Below, piece after piece: positions 27,933 through 35,611 of a DNA stretch of 64,000 bases. Within the stretch, counting starts at the first letter, position 1, and each line of letters begins with the position of its first letter. The position numbers and the translations under genes are program-made. The notes under the pieces were generated by a model. The model saw only the letters and a list, made by a program, of their open reading frames with translations, searched no databases and was not told where the DNA came from. Source of the DNA: Pseudoflavitalea rhizosphaerae (GTDB taxonomy: Bacteria; Bacteroidota; Bacteroidia; Chitinophagales; Chitinophagaceae); the NCBI RefSeq assembly GCF_003991355.1, contig NZ_RCSU01000020.1:52750-116749 (forward strand), read 5' to 3'.

Positions 27933-29255
27933 TTATTGTTTTTTTCCGGATAAGGCAGTACTGCTGATGGTTCCGTTGGCCAGTACTGTTTCTAAGGTAT
28001 CCCCTTCTTTTACTTCGGCTGCATCCCTGATCAGTTTTCCATCTTTCAGGGTGATGCTAAAGCCGCGCCGGAGCACCTTTTCAGGGCTCATGTTATTGAT
28101 ATTCCGCTCAAGCTGGGCAAGTCCCGAGTTCTGTTCTTTCATGAATGCTGCTGCTTTTTCTGCCAACAGCAGTTTTGCCAGTTCGTCCTGGTGTTCCCGC
28201 AGCAAATATTTCGCCTGCTGTTTCAGCAGGGCAACCGAGCTCATCAGCTGACTGCGATGTTCCAGGGTAACCGTTGCCGTTACAGACCGGAACAGTTTCA
28301 CTTCAGAGCGCAATTTATTTCTTTCTTCCTGTATCAGTCGTATTGCGCGGTCTGTGATCTTTTCCGTAGCCTGCATTACCGGTACTGAGAAATTGTGGAA
28401 CCGCTGGATCAGGTATTCCGCAATCTTAGTGGGGGTGATGGCATTGGCATGGGCCACCATTTCTGCCACCGTATCATTGGTAGCATGGCCGATTCCGGTG
28501 ATCACCGGTATGGGGAAAAGCGCGATGGCCTTTGCCAGTTCATAGTTGTTGTACACACTAAGTCCTACATCTCCGCCTCCTCCCCGTACAATGGCCACCA
28601 CATCAAAATGATGGATCACTTTCCGGATGCGGCTTAATTGCAGGCGGATGGTATCGATGGCTTTCTCTCCCTGCAACAGGGAAGGAAAGAGATAATGAAA
28701 GAATTTATAACGCCAGGGATTCCCTTCCAGCACTTCAATGAAATCCACATAACCTTTGCTGCTTTCAACGGAGATCACAGCGATGCGTTGCGGCAGCAGA
28801 GGGATGGGCAATAATTTATTCTGATCGAAAACACCTTCGTTGACCAGCCTGCTGATGGATTCCATTTTTTCTTTTTCCAGGTCGCCCAAAGTATAGCTGG
28901 GGTCGATATCGAGGATACGGAGGCTAAGTCCGTGTACGGGGTCGTAGATCAGCTTCGCCTGAAAAAGGATCTTGATACCATCTTTCAATGGTTCGTTGAG
29001 AAAAGAAAGGAAATGTTTATTGATGAGCACGAAATCTTCGCGCCAGAGTACGCTTTTCAGTTGGGCAATCACTTTGCCCTGTTGTTTCTCTACCAGCTCC
29101 GGATAGCAATGGCCCGATTGCTTGTAATAGTTGAGCTTGTTCATTTCAGCTTTTACCCAGAATGAACTGCCATACCTGTCGGTAAGCGTTTTCTGGATAC
29201 TCCGCTGAACTTCCAGCAAGGAAAATACCGTTCTGTCTGTAATATTCTCAGGCAT
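27933..29255 (-). CDS. xseA: Exodeoxyribonuclease VII large subunit
   Basis: 440 residues. N-terminal OB fold (FSLLEVQRSIQKTLTDRYGS; FWVKAEMNKLNYY) and a nuclease domain with the signature IAVISVESSKGYVDF, VAIVRGGGG and PVITGIGHATNDTVAEMVAH, followed by a long coiled-coil (about 280-380) and a C-terminal strand block (PEKVLRRGFSITLKDGKLI). It is the catalytic subunit of exonuclease VII, used in mismatch and recombination repair. It forms a two-gene unit with xseB. Confidence 0.96.
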   Translation of the reverse strand: MPENITDRTVFSLLEVQRSIQKTLTDRYGSSFWVKAEMNKLNYYKQSGHCYPELVEKQQGKVIAQLKSVLWREDFVLINKHFLSFLNEPLKDGIKILFQAKLIYDPVHGLSLRILDIDPSYTLGDLEKEKMESISRLVNEGVFDQNKLLPIPLLPQRIAVISVESSKGYVDFIEVLEGNPWRYKFFHYLFPSLLQGEKAIDTIRLQLSRIRKVIHHFDVVAIVRGGGGDVGLSVYNNYELAKAIALFPIPVITGIGHATNDTVAEMVAHANAITPTKIAEYLIQRFHNFSVPVMQATEKITDRAIRLIQEERNKLRSEVKLFRSVTATVTLEHRSQLMSSVALLKQQAKYLLREHQDELAKLLLAEKAAAFMKEQNSGLAQLERNINNMSPEKVLRRGFSITLKDGKLIRDAAEVKEGDTLETVLANGTISSTALSGKKQ

Positions 29256-29353
29256 TGCAAGGGGGTTAATGCATTGGAAATAGCGCCTTTTCCAAATTTA
29301 CATTATTCCATGATTTTCCCGGCATTCATCGTAGTAACCGCAATTGGGTTACT

Positions 29354-30337
29354 CTAAGATTCGCTGGGAGCATTCCTGCCGATCATACTCCTGTATTCAA
29401 CAGGGCTGAGGCCTACCATTTTTCTGAAAACTTCCCGGAAGGCTTTCGGATCGGAGTATCCCACTTCGGCCATAATTTCGTGTACACTACCCTGTGAGCT
29501 CTCCAGGCTTTTGCGCGCTTCCTCCATTTTTACACGTTGGATGTATTCGATCACGGTGTTCTCTGTGGCCTTTTTGAACCGGCGTTCCAGGCTTCTCCTG
29601 CCGAGCAGGAATTTGCGGGCCAGTTCATCTACCGTCAACTTTTCCTTGTAGTTGGCTTCGATGTATTCCTGTGCGCGCATTACGGGATCATCGCCATGAT
29701 GTTTCAGTCCCCTGAAAATGATGAACGGGCTTTGGCTATTGCGATCGATATCGATCTCAAATATTTTGGAGATCAGCAATGCCATTTCCCTGTCGGTTTC
29801 TTTTTCCACCAGGTGCAGTAAGAGATTGAGGAAGCTGAATCCGCCGGCGCTGGTGTAGAGCCCATCTTCATCGGTGAATACTTTGAACAACTGCAATTTG
29901 ATCTCAGGGAAACGCTTCTTCAATTCTTCTCCGATCATCCAGTGCGAAGTGCAGCCTTTGCCATTGAGTAGTCCGGTCTCTGCAAGTATAGCCGCAGAGA
30001 GCGATAACACTGCAATCTCTACACCTTTGGCGCGCTGCGCCTTCAACCATTCGATCAACTCAAGGTTCCGTTCCAGCAGTAATTCCAGGTGGCCCTGTAC
30101 AGACGGAACAATGACCAGGTCTGTTGCGCCAACATCGGCAAGTTGCCTGTTAACGGTCACGGAAATATGTTTATCGATCTGGTTCACCCTTTCGCAGGAG
30201 GCCAGTTGTACTTCAAATGCGGGAGCATTACCGCCTTCATGTAAAAGATCATTCACTGCGGTGAAGATCTGCGTTACAGCTTCGATGTTTCCCAGGCTGA
30301 TTTCGCCTTTCGGGATAACTAACGTAATGTTTTTCAT
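29354..30337 (-). CDS. GlxA-type regulator: DJ-1/PfpI domain fused to AraC helix-turn-helix
   Basis: 327 residues from the ATG at 30335-30337 (MKNITLVIPKGE). An upstream in-frame ATG adds 19 residues without family character. N-terminal DJ-1/PfpI-like domain (about 1-180, e.g. EIAVLSLSAAILAETGLLNG, where the nucleophile Cys of true enzymes is absent and Ser stands at the elbow), then an AraC domain (TVDELARKFLLGRRSLERRF; SVHEIMAEVGYSDPKAFREV). Proteins of this layout bind unknown small molecules and activate neighbouring genes. It is divergent from the DoxX-like gene, its probable target. Confidence 0.9.
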   Translation of the reverse strand: MKNITLVIPKGEISLGNIEAVTQIFTAVNDLLHEGGNAPAFEVQLASCERVNQIDKHISVTVNRQLADVGATDLVIVPSVQGHLELLLERNLELIEWLKAQRAKGVEIAVLSLSAAILAETGLLNGKGCTSHWMIGEELKKRFPEIKLQLFKVFTDEDGLYTSAGGFSFLNLLLHLVEKETDREMALLISKIFEIDIDRNSQSPFIIFRGLKHHGDDPVMRAQEYIEANYKEKLTVDELARKFLLGRRSLERRFKKATENTVIEYIQRVKMEEARKSLESSQGSVHEIMAEVGYSDPKAFREVFRKMVGLSPVEYRSMIGRNAPSES

Positions 30338-30468
30338 GCAATAAAAGTAGGATGGTGCATCGTCGCAATCAACCCCGGAAATTGACGTGAACACACCCGT
30401 GAAAATTGATTAATACTTTTCAATTTTGTTGTCAACAAATATTTCTTCACCCACAATATTGAACCAAC

Positions 30469-30861
30469 ATGAAACCTTCAAAAACTTTGTACTGGATCGT
30501 TACCATAATTTTCGCTGCCCTGATGCTGATGGATGGATTTGCCGGATTTGCCATGACTGAAGACGGCAAAGCTGCCATGCAACAACTGGGTTACCCCAAT
30601 TACATTATGTACCTCGTGGGCGCCGGCAAGATACTTGGGGCTATCGCTATCCTGCAGACCAGGTACAAAACCATTAAGGAATGGGCATACGCCGGTTTCA
30701 CTATCAACTTTATCTCAGCCGCCGCAAGCTGGGCCATTGTAGGAGCGCCTATCGCTTACTCCGTGTTCCCATTGATCATGCTGGCCGTGATGTTTTTCAC
30801 TTACTATATCTGGAAAAGATATGAGCGCCGCAGCAGCCAGGTTCCAGCACTCGCTATCTGA
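30469..30861 (+). CDS. DoxX-like family membrane protein
   Basis: 130 residues with four membrane helices: YWIVTIIFAALMLMDGFAGF, YIMYLVGAGKILGAIAIL, EWAYAGFTINFISAAASW and VFPLIMLAVMFFTYYIW. Pattern and length fit the DoxX-like family of small inner-membrane proteins, some linked to redox or thiol stress; the function of this one is unknown. It lies divergent from the GlxA-type regulator across 131 bp and is followed by a clear terminator, so it forms a single-gene unit. Confidence 0.88.
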   Translation: MKPSKTLYWIVTIIFAALMLMDGFAGFAMTEDGKAAMQQLGYPNYIMYLVGAGKILGAIAILQTRYKTIKEWAYAGFTINFISAAASWAIVGAPIAYSVFPLIMLAVMFFTYYIWKRYERRSSQVPALAI

Positions 30862-30883
30862 TCCCCGGTTATAAAACAACTTC

Positions 30884-30915
30884 AAGCCGCATTCCCCCTA
30901 TGGATGCGGCTTTTG
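30884..30915 (+). terminator. Rho-independent terminator after DoxX-like gene
   Basis: 9-bp stem AAGCCGCAT (30884-30892) and ATGCGGCTT (30904-30912) with an 11-nt loop and a T-run overlapping the end of the stem, 23 bp after the DoxX-like stop codon. Confidence 0.85.
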
Positions 30916-30982
30916 TATTTCATAGTTTTTTCAGGAATGAAAACAAATCCTAATTTTCTGCCTGAAAAATCTTGATTTCCGC

Positions 30983-32602
30983 ATGCATTATTCTTTATTG
31001 CTTTGTATCACACTGATCCTTGTTGTTTCCATACTGGTGATGCTTGGTCAGCGGCTGCGCATTTCGTACCCGATCTTTTTGGTATTGGGTGGCCTGGTCA
31101 TCAGTTTTATTCCCGGCCTGCCACGCATTTCTATCGACCCGGAACTGATCTTCCTGATATTCCTTCCACCACTTTTGTTTGAAGCAGCCTGGATGACCAG
31201 TTGGAAAGCCTTCTGGAAATGGCGGCGTGTGATCTCTATGCTGGCCTTCGGTTTTGTGCTGATCACCAGTACGGTAGTAGCCTTCGTTTCCACTGCATTG
31301 ATCCCGGGGTTCACACTGGCCATGGGCTTCCTGTTGGGCGCCATCATTTCGCCACCCGATGCAGTTGCTGCCACTACAGTATTGAAAAGCGTCAATATCC
31401 CAAAACCGTTGACACAGATCCTGGAAGGGGAGAGCCTCGTGAACGATGCTTCTTCCCTTATTGTATTCAGGTTTGCAGTGGCCGCTATCATGACCGGTAC
31501 ATTCGTATTTCAAAAAGCTGCCGTGAGTTTTGTGCTGGTAGCCGTGATGGGCGTTGTGATCGGACTGGCCATTGCACTGATCATTTATGCTATGTACCGC
31601 TGGTTGCCCACCACCACCAGTATCGATATCGCACTTTCCTTCATAGCGCCATACCTGATGTACCTGACTGCTGAGTCGTTTCATTACTCAGGCGTTATGG
31701 CCGTGGTGAGCGGCGGTCTTTTCCTGTCTTATCACAGTCATGTTACACTCAGCCACCAGAGCCGCCTCCAGGGATATGCGATGTGGAACACGATAACATT
31801 CATATTGAACGGATTGGTGTTCATGCTCATCGGTCTGGAAATGCCGGAGATCATGCGCAACCTGGGTGATTACTCCAAAGGACAGGCCATTTTTTATGGC
31901 GTGGTAATCTCTTTGGTGATCATTGTTACACGTATCATCACTGCTTTGTTCACCGCAGGCTGGACAAAATTGATAGGCCGGTGGGTAACCGTGGCTGACC
32001 CAAACCCCGGCTGGCGCGGCCCCATCGTGATCGGCTGGGCCGGTATGCGCGGTGTGGTATCGCTGGCTTCTGCGCTATCGATCCCACTGCTGCTGAATAA
32101 TGGCCAGCCTTTCCCCTACCGCAGCCTGATCCTTTTCATCACTTTCATTGTTATCCTCATCACCCTGGTATTGCAGGGGCTTACACTTCCCTGGGTGATC
32201 AAACTGGTAGGCCTCGATAAAGAACAACCTGCCTCTTCTGAAGATGAGGAAGAAGCAAAACTCCATCATCAACTCCTCACAGCTGCCGTTTCACACCTGG
32301 AAGAACAGTATACAGACCTGATGAAAAAACAACCTGTACTGCAAAATCTTTATAACCAGATGAAGAACGATCTCCAGCTCACCACCAATTTCCTGGAAGG
32401 TCATGGAGCCAGCGAAAAGGAAAGACAGTCTTCACTGGTATACAACAGTATTTACCTCGAACTGCTGGGAACCCAGCGCCAACGCCTCTTCCAGCTCCGG
32501 GACCGCGACCAGTTCGAAGATGAGCTGATCCGGAAAGTTGGAGGCCAGCTGGACCTGGAGCAGGAAAAATTATTACGAGAGACCGGGCACGTGCATCATT
32601 AA
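30983..32602 (+). CDS. CPA1-family Na+/H+ antiporter
   Basis: 539 residues with about 12 membrane helices in the first 410 residues, then a soluble tail. CPA1 hallmarks: IFLPPLLFEAAWMTSW, GAIISPPDAVAATTVLK (ion-binding Asp region), LEGESLVNDASSLIVFRFAV (the conserved ND pair) and GWAGMRGVVSLASALSIPL. It exchanges cytoplasmic Na+ (or K+/Li+) for protons and so helps pH and salt balance. The hydrophilic tail (about 415-539) is predicted helical and may regulate transport. The gene stands alone; downstream is a palindromic element (copy 1) that could act as terminator. Confidence 0.95.
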   Translation: MHYSLLLCITLILVVSILVMLGQRLRISYPIFLVLGGLVISFIPGLPRISIDPELIFLIFLPPLLFEAAWMTSWKAFWKWRRVISMLAFGFVLITSTVVAFVSTALIPGFTLAMGFLLGAIISPPDAVAATTVLKSVNIPKPLTQILEGESLVNDASSLIVFRFAVAAIMTGTFVFQKAAVSFVLVAVMGVVIGLAIALIIYAMYRWLPTTTSIDIALSFIAPYLMYLTAESFHYSGVMAVVSGGLFLSYHSHVTLSHQSRLQGYAMWNTITFILNGLVFMLIGLEMPEIMRNLGDYSKGQAIFYGVVISLVIIVTRIITALFTAGWTKLIGRWVTVADPNPGWRGPIVIGWAGMRGVVSLASALSIPLLLNNGQPFPYRSLILFITFIVILITLVLQGLTLPWVIKLVGLDKEQPASSEDEEEAKLHHQLLTAAVSHLEEQYTDLMKKQPVLQNLYNQMKNDLQLTTNFLEGHGASEKERQSSLVYNSIYLELLGTQRQRLFQLRDRDQFEDELIRKVGGQLDLEQEKLLRETGHVHH

Positions 32603-32640
32603 GGTACTGGGACTGACTAAAAAGCTACCATCTTAGAATT

Positions 32641-32765
32641 TCGGGGAGCCCACTCGCTCGCCTCTGGCGAGTGAGTTCTATTCAGTCGCCTCCGGCGACG
32701 CGGTGTTCGCCGGAGGCGAACAAATACAGGTCACTCGCCAGAGGCGAGCGACTGGCAACACGCTG
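32641..32765. repeat. Palindromic four-hairpin element, copy 1
   Basis: About 125 bp between the convergent antiporter and dipeptidase genes, ending 3 bp before the dipeptidase stop codon. It contains four successive inverted repeats with cores CTCGCC-TCT-GGCGAG, GTCGCC-TCC-GGCGAC, GTTCGCC-GGA-GGCGAAC and CACTCGCC-AGA-GGCGAGCG. The outer two hairpins are reverse complements of each other, with compensating changes (TCT and AGA loops) unlike the other copies. Terminal repeat degenerate here (CGGGGAGCC and GGCAACACGCTG). This is the most diverged of the four copies on its left side. Confidence 0.85.
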
Positions 32766-32768
32766 AGA

Positions 32769-33842
32769 CTATTCAGGTAATGCCTTCTGCATGAACCGAA
32801 GAAAATTTCCGTGCATGATGTTTTGAATATCTTCTGCTGAATACCCTCTGCGCATGAACATTTCCGGTAGTTTTTGAAGGTCTGCTATAGTATCTAAATC
32901 ATAAGGGCATTGCTCTTTCCCGAATGCACCATCCAAATCTGTTCCGATCCCCACATGACGGCTATTGCCAGCCAGCTGGCAAATATGATCGATATGATCG
33001 ATGATGACTTCCAGGCTGCAGTGCATACCCTCTGGTGTGGATTGCTGTCGCATCCAGTTGGGCACCATCATCCAGGCATCCAACGCTGCGCCGATCACAG
33101 CGCCTTTGCTGATGAGGGTGCGTATCATCTCATCACTGAACTGGCGGTTGTGGTCTACCAGTGCGCGCACATTGTTATGACTGGCCCATACATTGCCATT
33201 GAATAATTCCATCGCATCCCGGAAAGCATCATCGCAGAGATGCGTGGCATCCAGGATGAGCCCCAGTCTTTCTATTTCTTTGATCAACTCACGTCCCTGC
33301 GCATGCAGGTGACCGGTAGCGTCGGTCCCATTGGCATAACGGCCGGGCCCATAATGAGCGGGGCCTATCGCACGAAGTCCATAGTTCCATGCTGTTTCCA
33401 GGTGATCGATGGTAACGATACTATCTGCGCCTTCGAGGCTGAGAATGTACCCAACAGGTTTTTTGTCGTTGGGTTGACCATCCTGCCACAGTGCGATATG
33501 ATCATTCAGGTCTTTTTTATTTTTGATCATTGCCATTTCGCCTGCTGCTTCCATGGCTTTGTACCAGGCGAGTTGTCCCTGGCTCTGTGCCCATGCCTGC
33601 TGCGGCGAATGCCAGCCTGGTAACGGGTTTTCAGGCGCAACGTATCGTGCGATCTGTGTAGCCACTACCAATCCGATATTGCCGGCGCGTAATTCAGGTA
33701 ATGCAACCGTGCCTTTGGCCCGGTCGGGTTTATCAGTAAGCCCCTGCTCTCTTTCACGAATAGCCTGTACCGGCAACCTGAGATCGCGGTTCCACTCGAG
33801 GGCATTCATACTGAGATCAAGATGCGCATCTATAATGAACAT
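32769..33842 (-). CDS. Membrane dipeptidase (peptidase family M19)
   Basis: 357 residues, no signal peptide. M19 zinc site: IDAHLDLSM (HxD) at the N-terminus, the bridging Glu in LSLEGADSI, ATHLCDDAF and a final GIGTDLDGAFG. Family members are zinc enzymes that cleave dipeptides, some with D-residues, or act as amidohydrolases. It is the last gene of the GH20 operon on the minus strand and is separated from the PfkB kinase by repeat copy 2, so it may be partly uncoupled. Cytoplasmic location and context suggest it processes a breakdown product of an imported peptide or amino-sugar compound (inference). Confidence 0.92.
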   Translation of the reverse strand: MFIIDAHLDLSMNALEWNRDLRLPVQAIREREQGLTDKPDRAKGTVALPELRAGNIGLVVATQIARYVAPENPLPGWHSPQQAWAQSQGQLAWYKAMEAAGEMAMIKNKKDLNDHIALWQDGQPNDKKPVGYILSLEGADSIVTIDHLETAWNYGLRAIGPAHYGPGRYANGTDATGHLHAQGRELIKEIERLGLILDATHLCDDAFRDAMELFNGNVWASHNNVRALVDHNRQFSDEMIRTLISKGAVIGAALDAWMMVPNWMRQQSTPEGMHCSLEVIIDHIDHICQLAGNSRHVGIGTDLDGAFGKEQCPYDLDTIADLQKLPEMFMRRGYSAEDIQNIMHGNFLRFMQKALPE

Positions 33843-33858
33843 GATTGTACTGTTTTCT

Positions 33859-33984
33859 TAGCGTGTGCCCAGTCGCTCGCCTCCGGCGAGTGACTTTTGT
33901 TTAGTCGCCTCCGGCGACGCGGTGTTCGCCGGAGGCGAACAAATAGAAGTCACTCGCCGGGAGGCGAGCGACTGCCGCACCCTG
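33859..33984. repeat. Palindromic four-hairpin element, copy 2
   Basis: 126 bp filling almost the whole gap between the PfkB kinase and dipeptidase genes of one operon. Hairpins at 33872-33894 (GTCGCTCGCC-TCC-GGCGAGTGAC, one G-T pair), 33904-33918, 33924-33940 and 33949-33972. The first and last are reverse complements except for one extra G in the last. Right terminal repeat is GCACCCTG, left is degenerate (GCGTGTGCC). If transcribed with the operon it would put a four-way hairpin cluster in the mRNA. Confidence 0.9.
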
Positions 33985-33989
33985 TTATA

Positions 33990-35024
33990 TTATCGGACTA
34001 TCCTTCCGGTTACGCCCGTCTGAATGAATTCTTCTATTTCCTGTTTGCTGATGATGGCCCAGTCTCCTGCAATGCTTTGTTTGAGTACGCCGCAAGCAGT
34101 GGCGAAGTTGATGATGTTCTGTGGCGCCATTTCCTGCATCAATCCGTAAAGAATACCGGCAGTGAAGGCATCGCCGGTGCCGATCTGATCGGTTACATGG
34201 GGAATAGCATAGCCTTCAGAGAAATAATATTCGCCATGATGCGCCAGTGCTGCCATGTAAACTGTCTGCTGCTGGACGGTTTTGCGAAAGCTCATGCCCA
34301 GTGTTTGCAGCTTCGGCATCTTCTGTTGCAGTTGCTGAACTGTTTGCCTGAATCTATCTTCTAATGGCAGTTCCTTATCTGTATCGATGCCATAATAAAT
34401 ATTCACGGCATCCAGGTCGGCCACAGCCACAGTGCTGTATTGCAACAATGCAGGCATGATCTCTTTCGGATGTTTGCCGTATTGCCAGAGCTTGCTGCGA
34501 TAATTGAAATCGCCCGAAATAGTCAAACCCAATTCCGATGCGGCTTCCAGCGCTTCCCTGCAAACCTCCGCCGCGCTCACGCTCAGGGCTGCAGCAACGC
34601 CGGACCAATGAAAACAATCTGTGTTCTGTAACACCTGTTTCCAGTTGATCATGCCTGGTTGCAGTTGAGAAAAGCTGGCTCCGGACCTGTCGTAAATAAC
34701 ACGGCTACTGCGGATATGATTGCCCGATTCCGTGAAATACAATCCGAGCCTGTCGCCACCGAAGATCATATGCTCTGTTCCCACACCATGACTTTTCAAT
34801 TGCCGGATACCTGCCAGCGCGATATCATTGTCAGGTACACGGCTGATATAGTTCACGTTCATGCCCAGCCTGGCCAGCAGTACGCAAACATTGGCTTCTG
34901 CACCTGCGTAATAAGCAGTGTAAGCATCGGTTTGCTGAAAACGTTTGGCCTGGTGACTGTGCAAGCGTAACAGGAATTCACCAAAGGCTGCCAACTGTAC
35001 TTTTTTCCCGGCAGGCTGATCCAT
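33990..35024 (-). CDS. PfkB-family sugar kinase, 2-keto-3-deoxygluconate kinase-like
   Basis: 344 residues. PfkB signatures: AYYAGAEANVCVLLARLGMN (substrate-binding glycine region) and the C-terminal DQIGTGDAFTAGILYGL with the catalytic Asp of GTGDAF. Conserved SGDFNYRSKLW and YFTESGNHIRSSRVIYDR segments resemble KdgK, which phosphorylates 2-keto-3-deoxygluconate, but fructokinase-like activity cannot be excluded. It lies in the minus-strand operon after GH20 and RidA, consistent with use of a sugar acid or amino sugar derived from the imported glycan. Confidence 0.88.
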   Translation of the reverse strand: MDQPAGKKVQLAAFGEFLLRLHSHQAKRFQQTDAYTAYYAGAEANVCVLLARLGMNVNYISRVPDNDIALAGIRQLKSHGVGTEHMIFGGDRLGLYFTESGNHIRSSRVIYDRSGASFSQLQPGMINWKQVLQNTDCFHWSGVAAALSVSAAEVCREALEAASELGLTISGDFNYRSKLWQYGKHPKEIMPALLQYSTVAVADLDAVNIYYGIDTDKELPLEDRFRQTVQQLQQKMPKLQTLGMSFRKTVQQQTVYMAALAHHGEYYFSEGYAIPHVTDQIGTGDAFTAGILYGLMQEMAPQNIINFATACGVLKQSIAGDWAIISKQEIEEFIQTGVTGRIVR

Positions 35025-35108
35025 TGTGTTTGATTTTCCGGCAAACTAATTAATCCTGAGCTATCACAAAAGCCAGTCAACACAAAACATCTAAAAAATG
35101 GCAATCCA

Positions 35109-35573
35109 TCAATACAATTCAAAGAGCGCTTCGATTTCAACCGGGATATTGTCTGGCAATGAGCCAAAGCCCACTGCACTGCGTACGCCAACGCCGTGTT
35201 CTTCGCCCCAGACTGCTGCAAACAATTCGCTGCAGCCATTGATCACATGCGGATGCCTTTCAAAATCGGGTGTGGCATTCACCATTCCCAGCATCTTGAT
35301 CACCCTTTTCACTTTGTTCAGGCCACCGATCCTTGTGTGAATAGTACTCAACATGGTCAGGCCCACCTGTCTGGCCGATAACTTCCCCTGGTCTGCATCC
35401 AGTTCCTTTCCGATACGGCCGATTATGAGGGAACCATCATCCTGCACAGGCCCATGCCCGCTGAGGTAAAGGTATTTCCCATCCAGTACATAGGGTTTGT
35501 AAACACCCAGCGGCTCGGGAGCAGGAGGCAATGATAGTCCGAGTTGCCTGAATCTTTCTTCTGCTGTGCTCAT
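35109..35573 (-). CDS. RidA/YjgF-family enamine/imine deaminase
   Basis: 154 residues. Conserved RidA features: YLYLSGHGPVQDDGS, ARQVGLTMLSTIHTRIGGL, VKRVIKMLGMVNATPDF and the C-terminal GVRSAVGFGSLPDNIPVEIE with the active-site Arg. RidA proteins hydrolyse reactive enamines or imines left by PLP-dependent dehydratases and deaminases. It is in the GH20/kinase/dipeptidase operon, which hints that a PLP enzyme acting on an amino sugar or amino acid is part of the same pathway, though none is encoded here. Confidence 0.93.
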   Translation of the reverse strand: MSTAEERFRQLGLSLPPAPEPLGVYKPYVLDGKYLYLSGHGPVQDDGSLIIGRIGKELDADQGKLSARQVGLTMLSTIHTRIGGLNKVKRVIKMLGMVNATPDFERHPHVINGCSELFAAVWGEEHGVGVRSAVGFGSLPDNIPVEIEALFELY

Positions 35574-35611
35574 ACGCTTGTAAATTTTAATTCTTATTCT
35601 CTTATTGTTGT

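Noticed and set aside
30338..30394. Longer start of the GlxA-type regulator
   Set aside because: The added residues lie in the shared promoter region with the DoxX-like gene and do not resemble the family N-terminus.
32641..33984. CRISPR array from repeated GC-rich blocks
   Set aside because: The repeats are palindromic elements 1.2 kb or more apart with genes between, not evenly spaced repeats with unique spacers; no cas genes.
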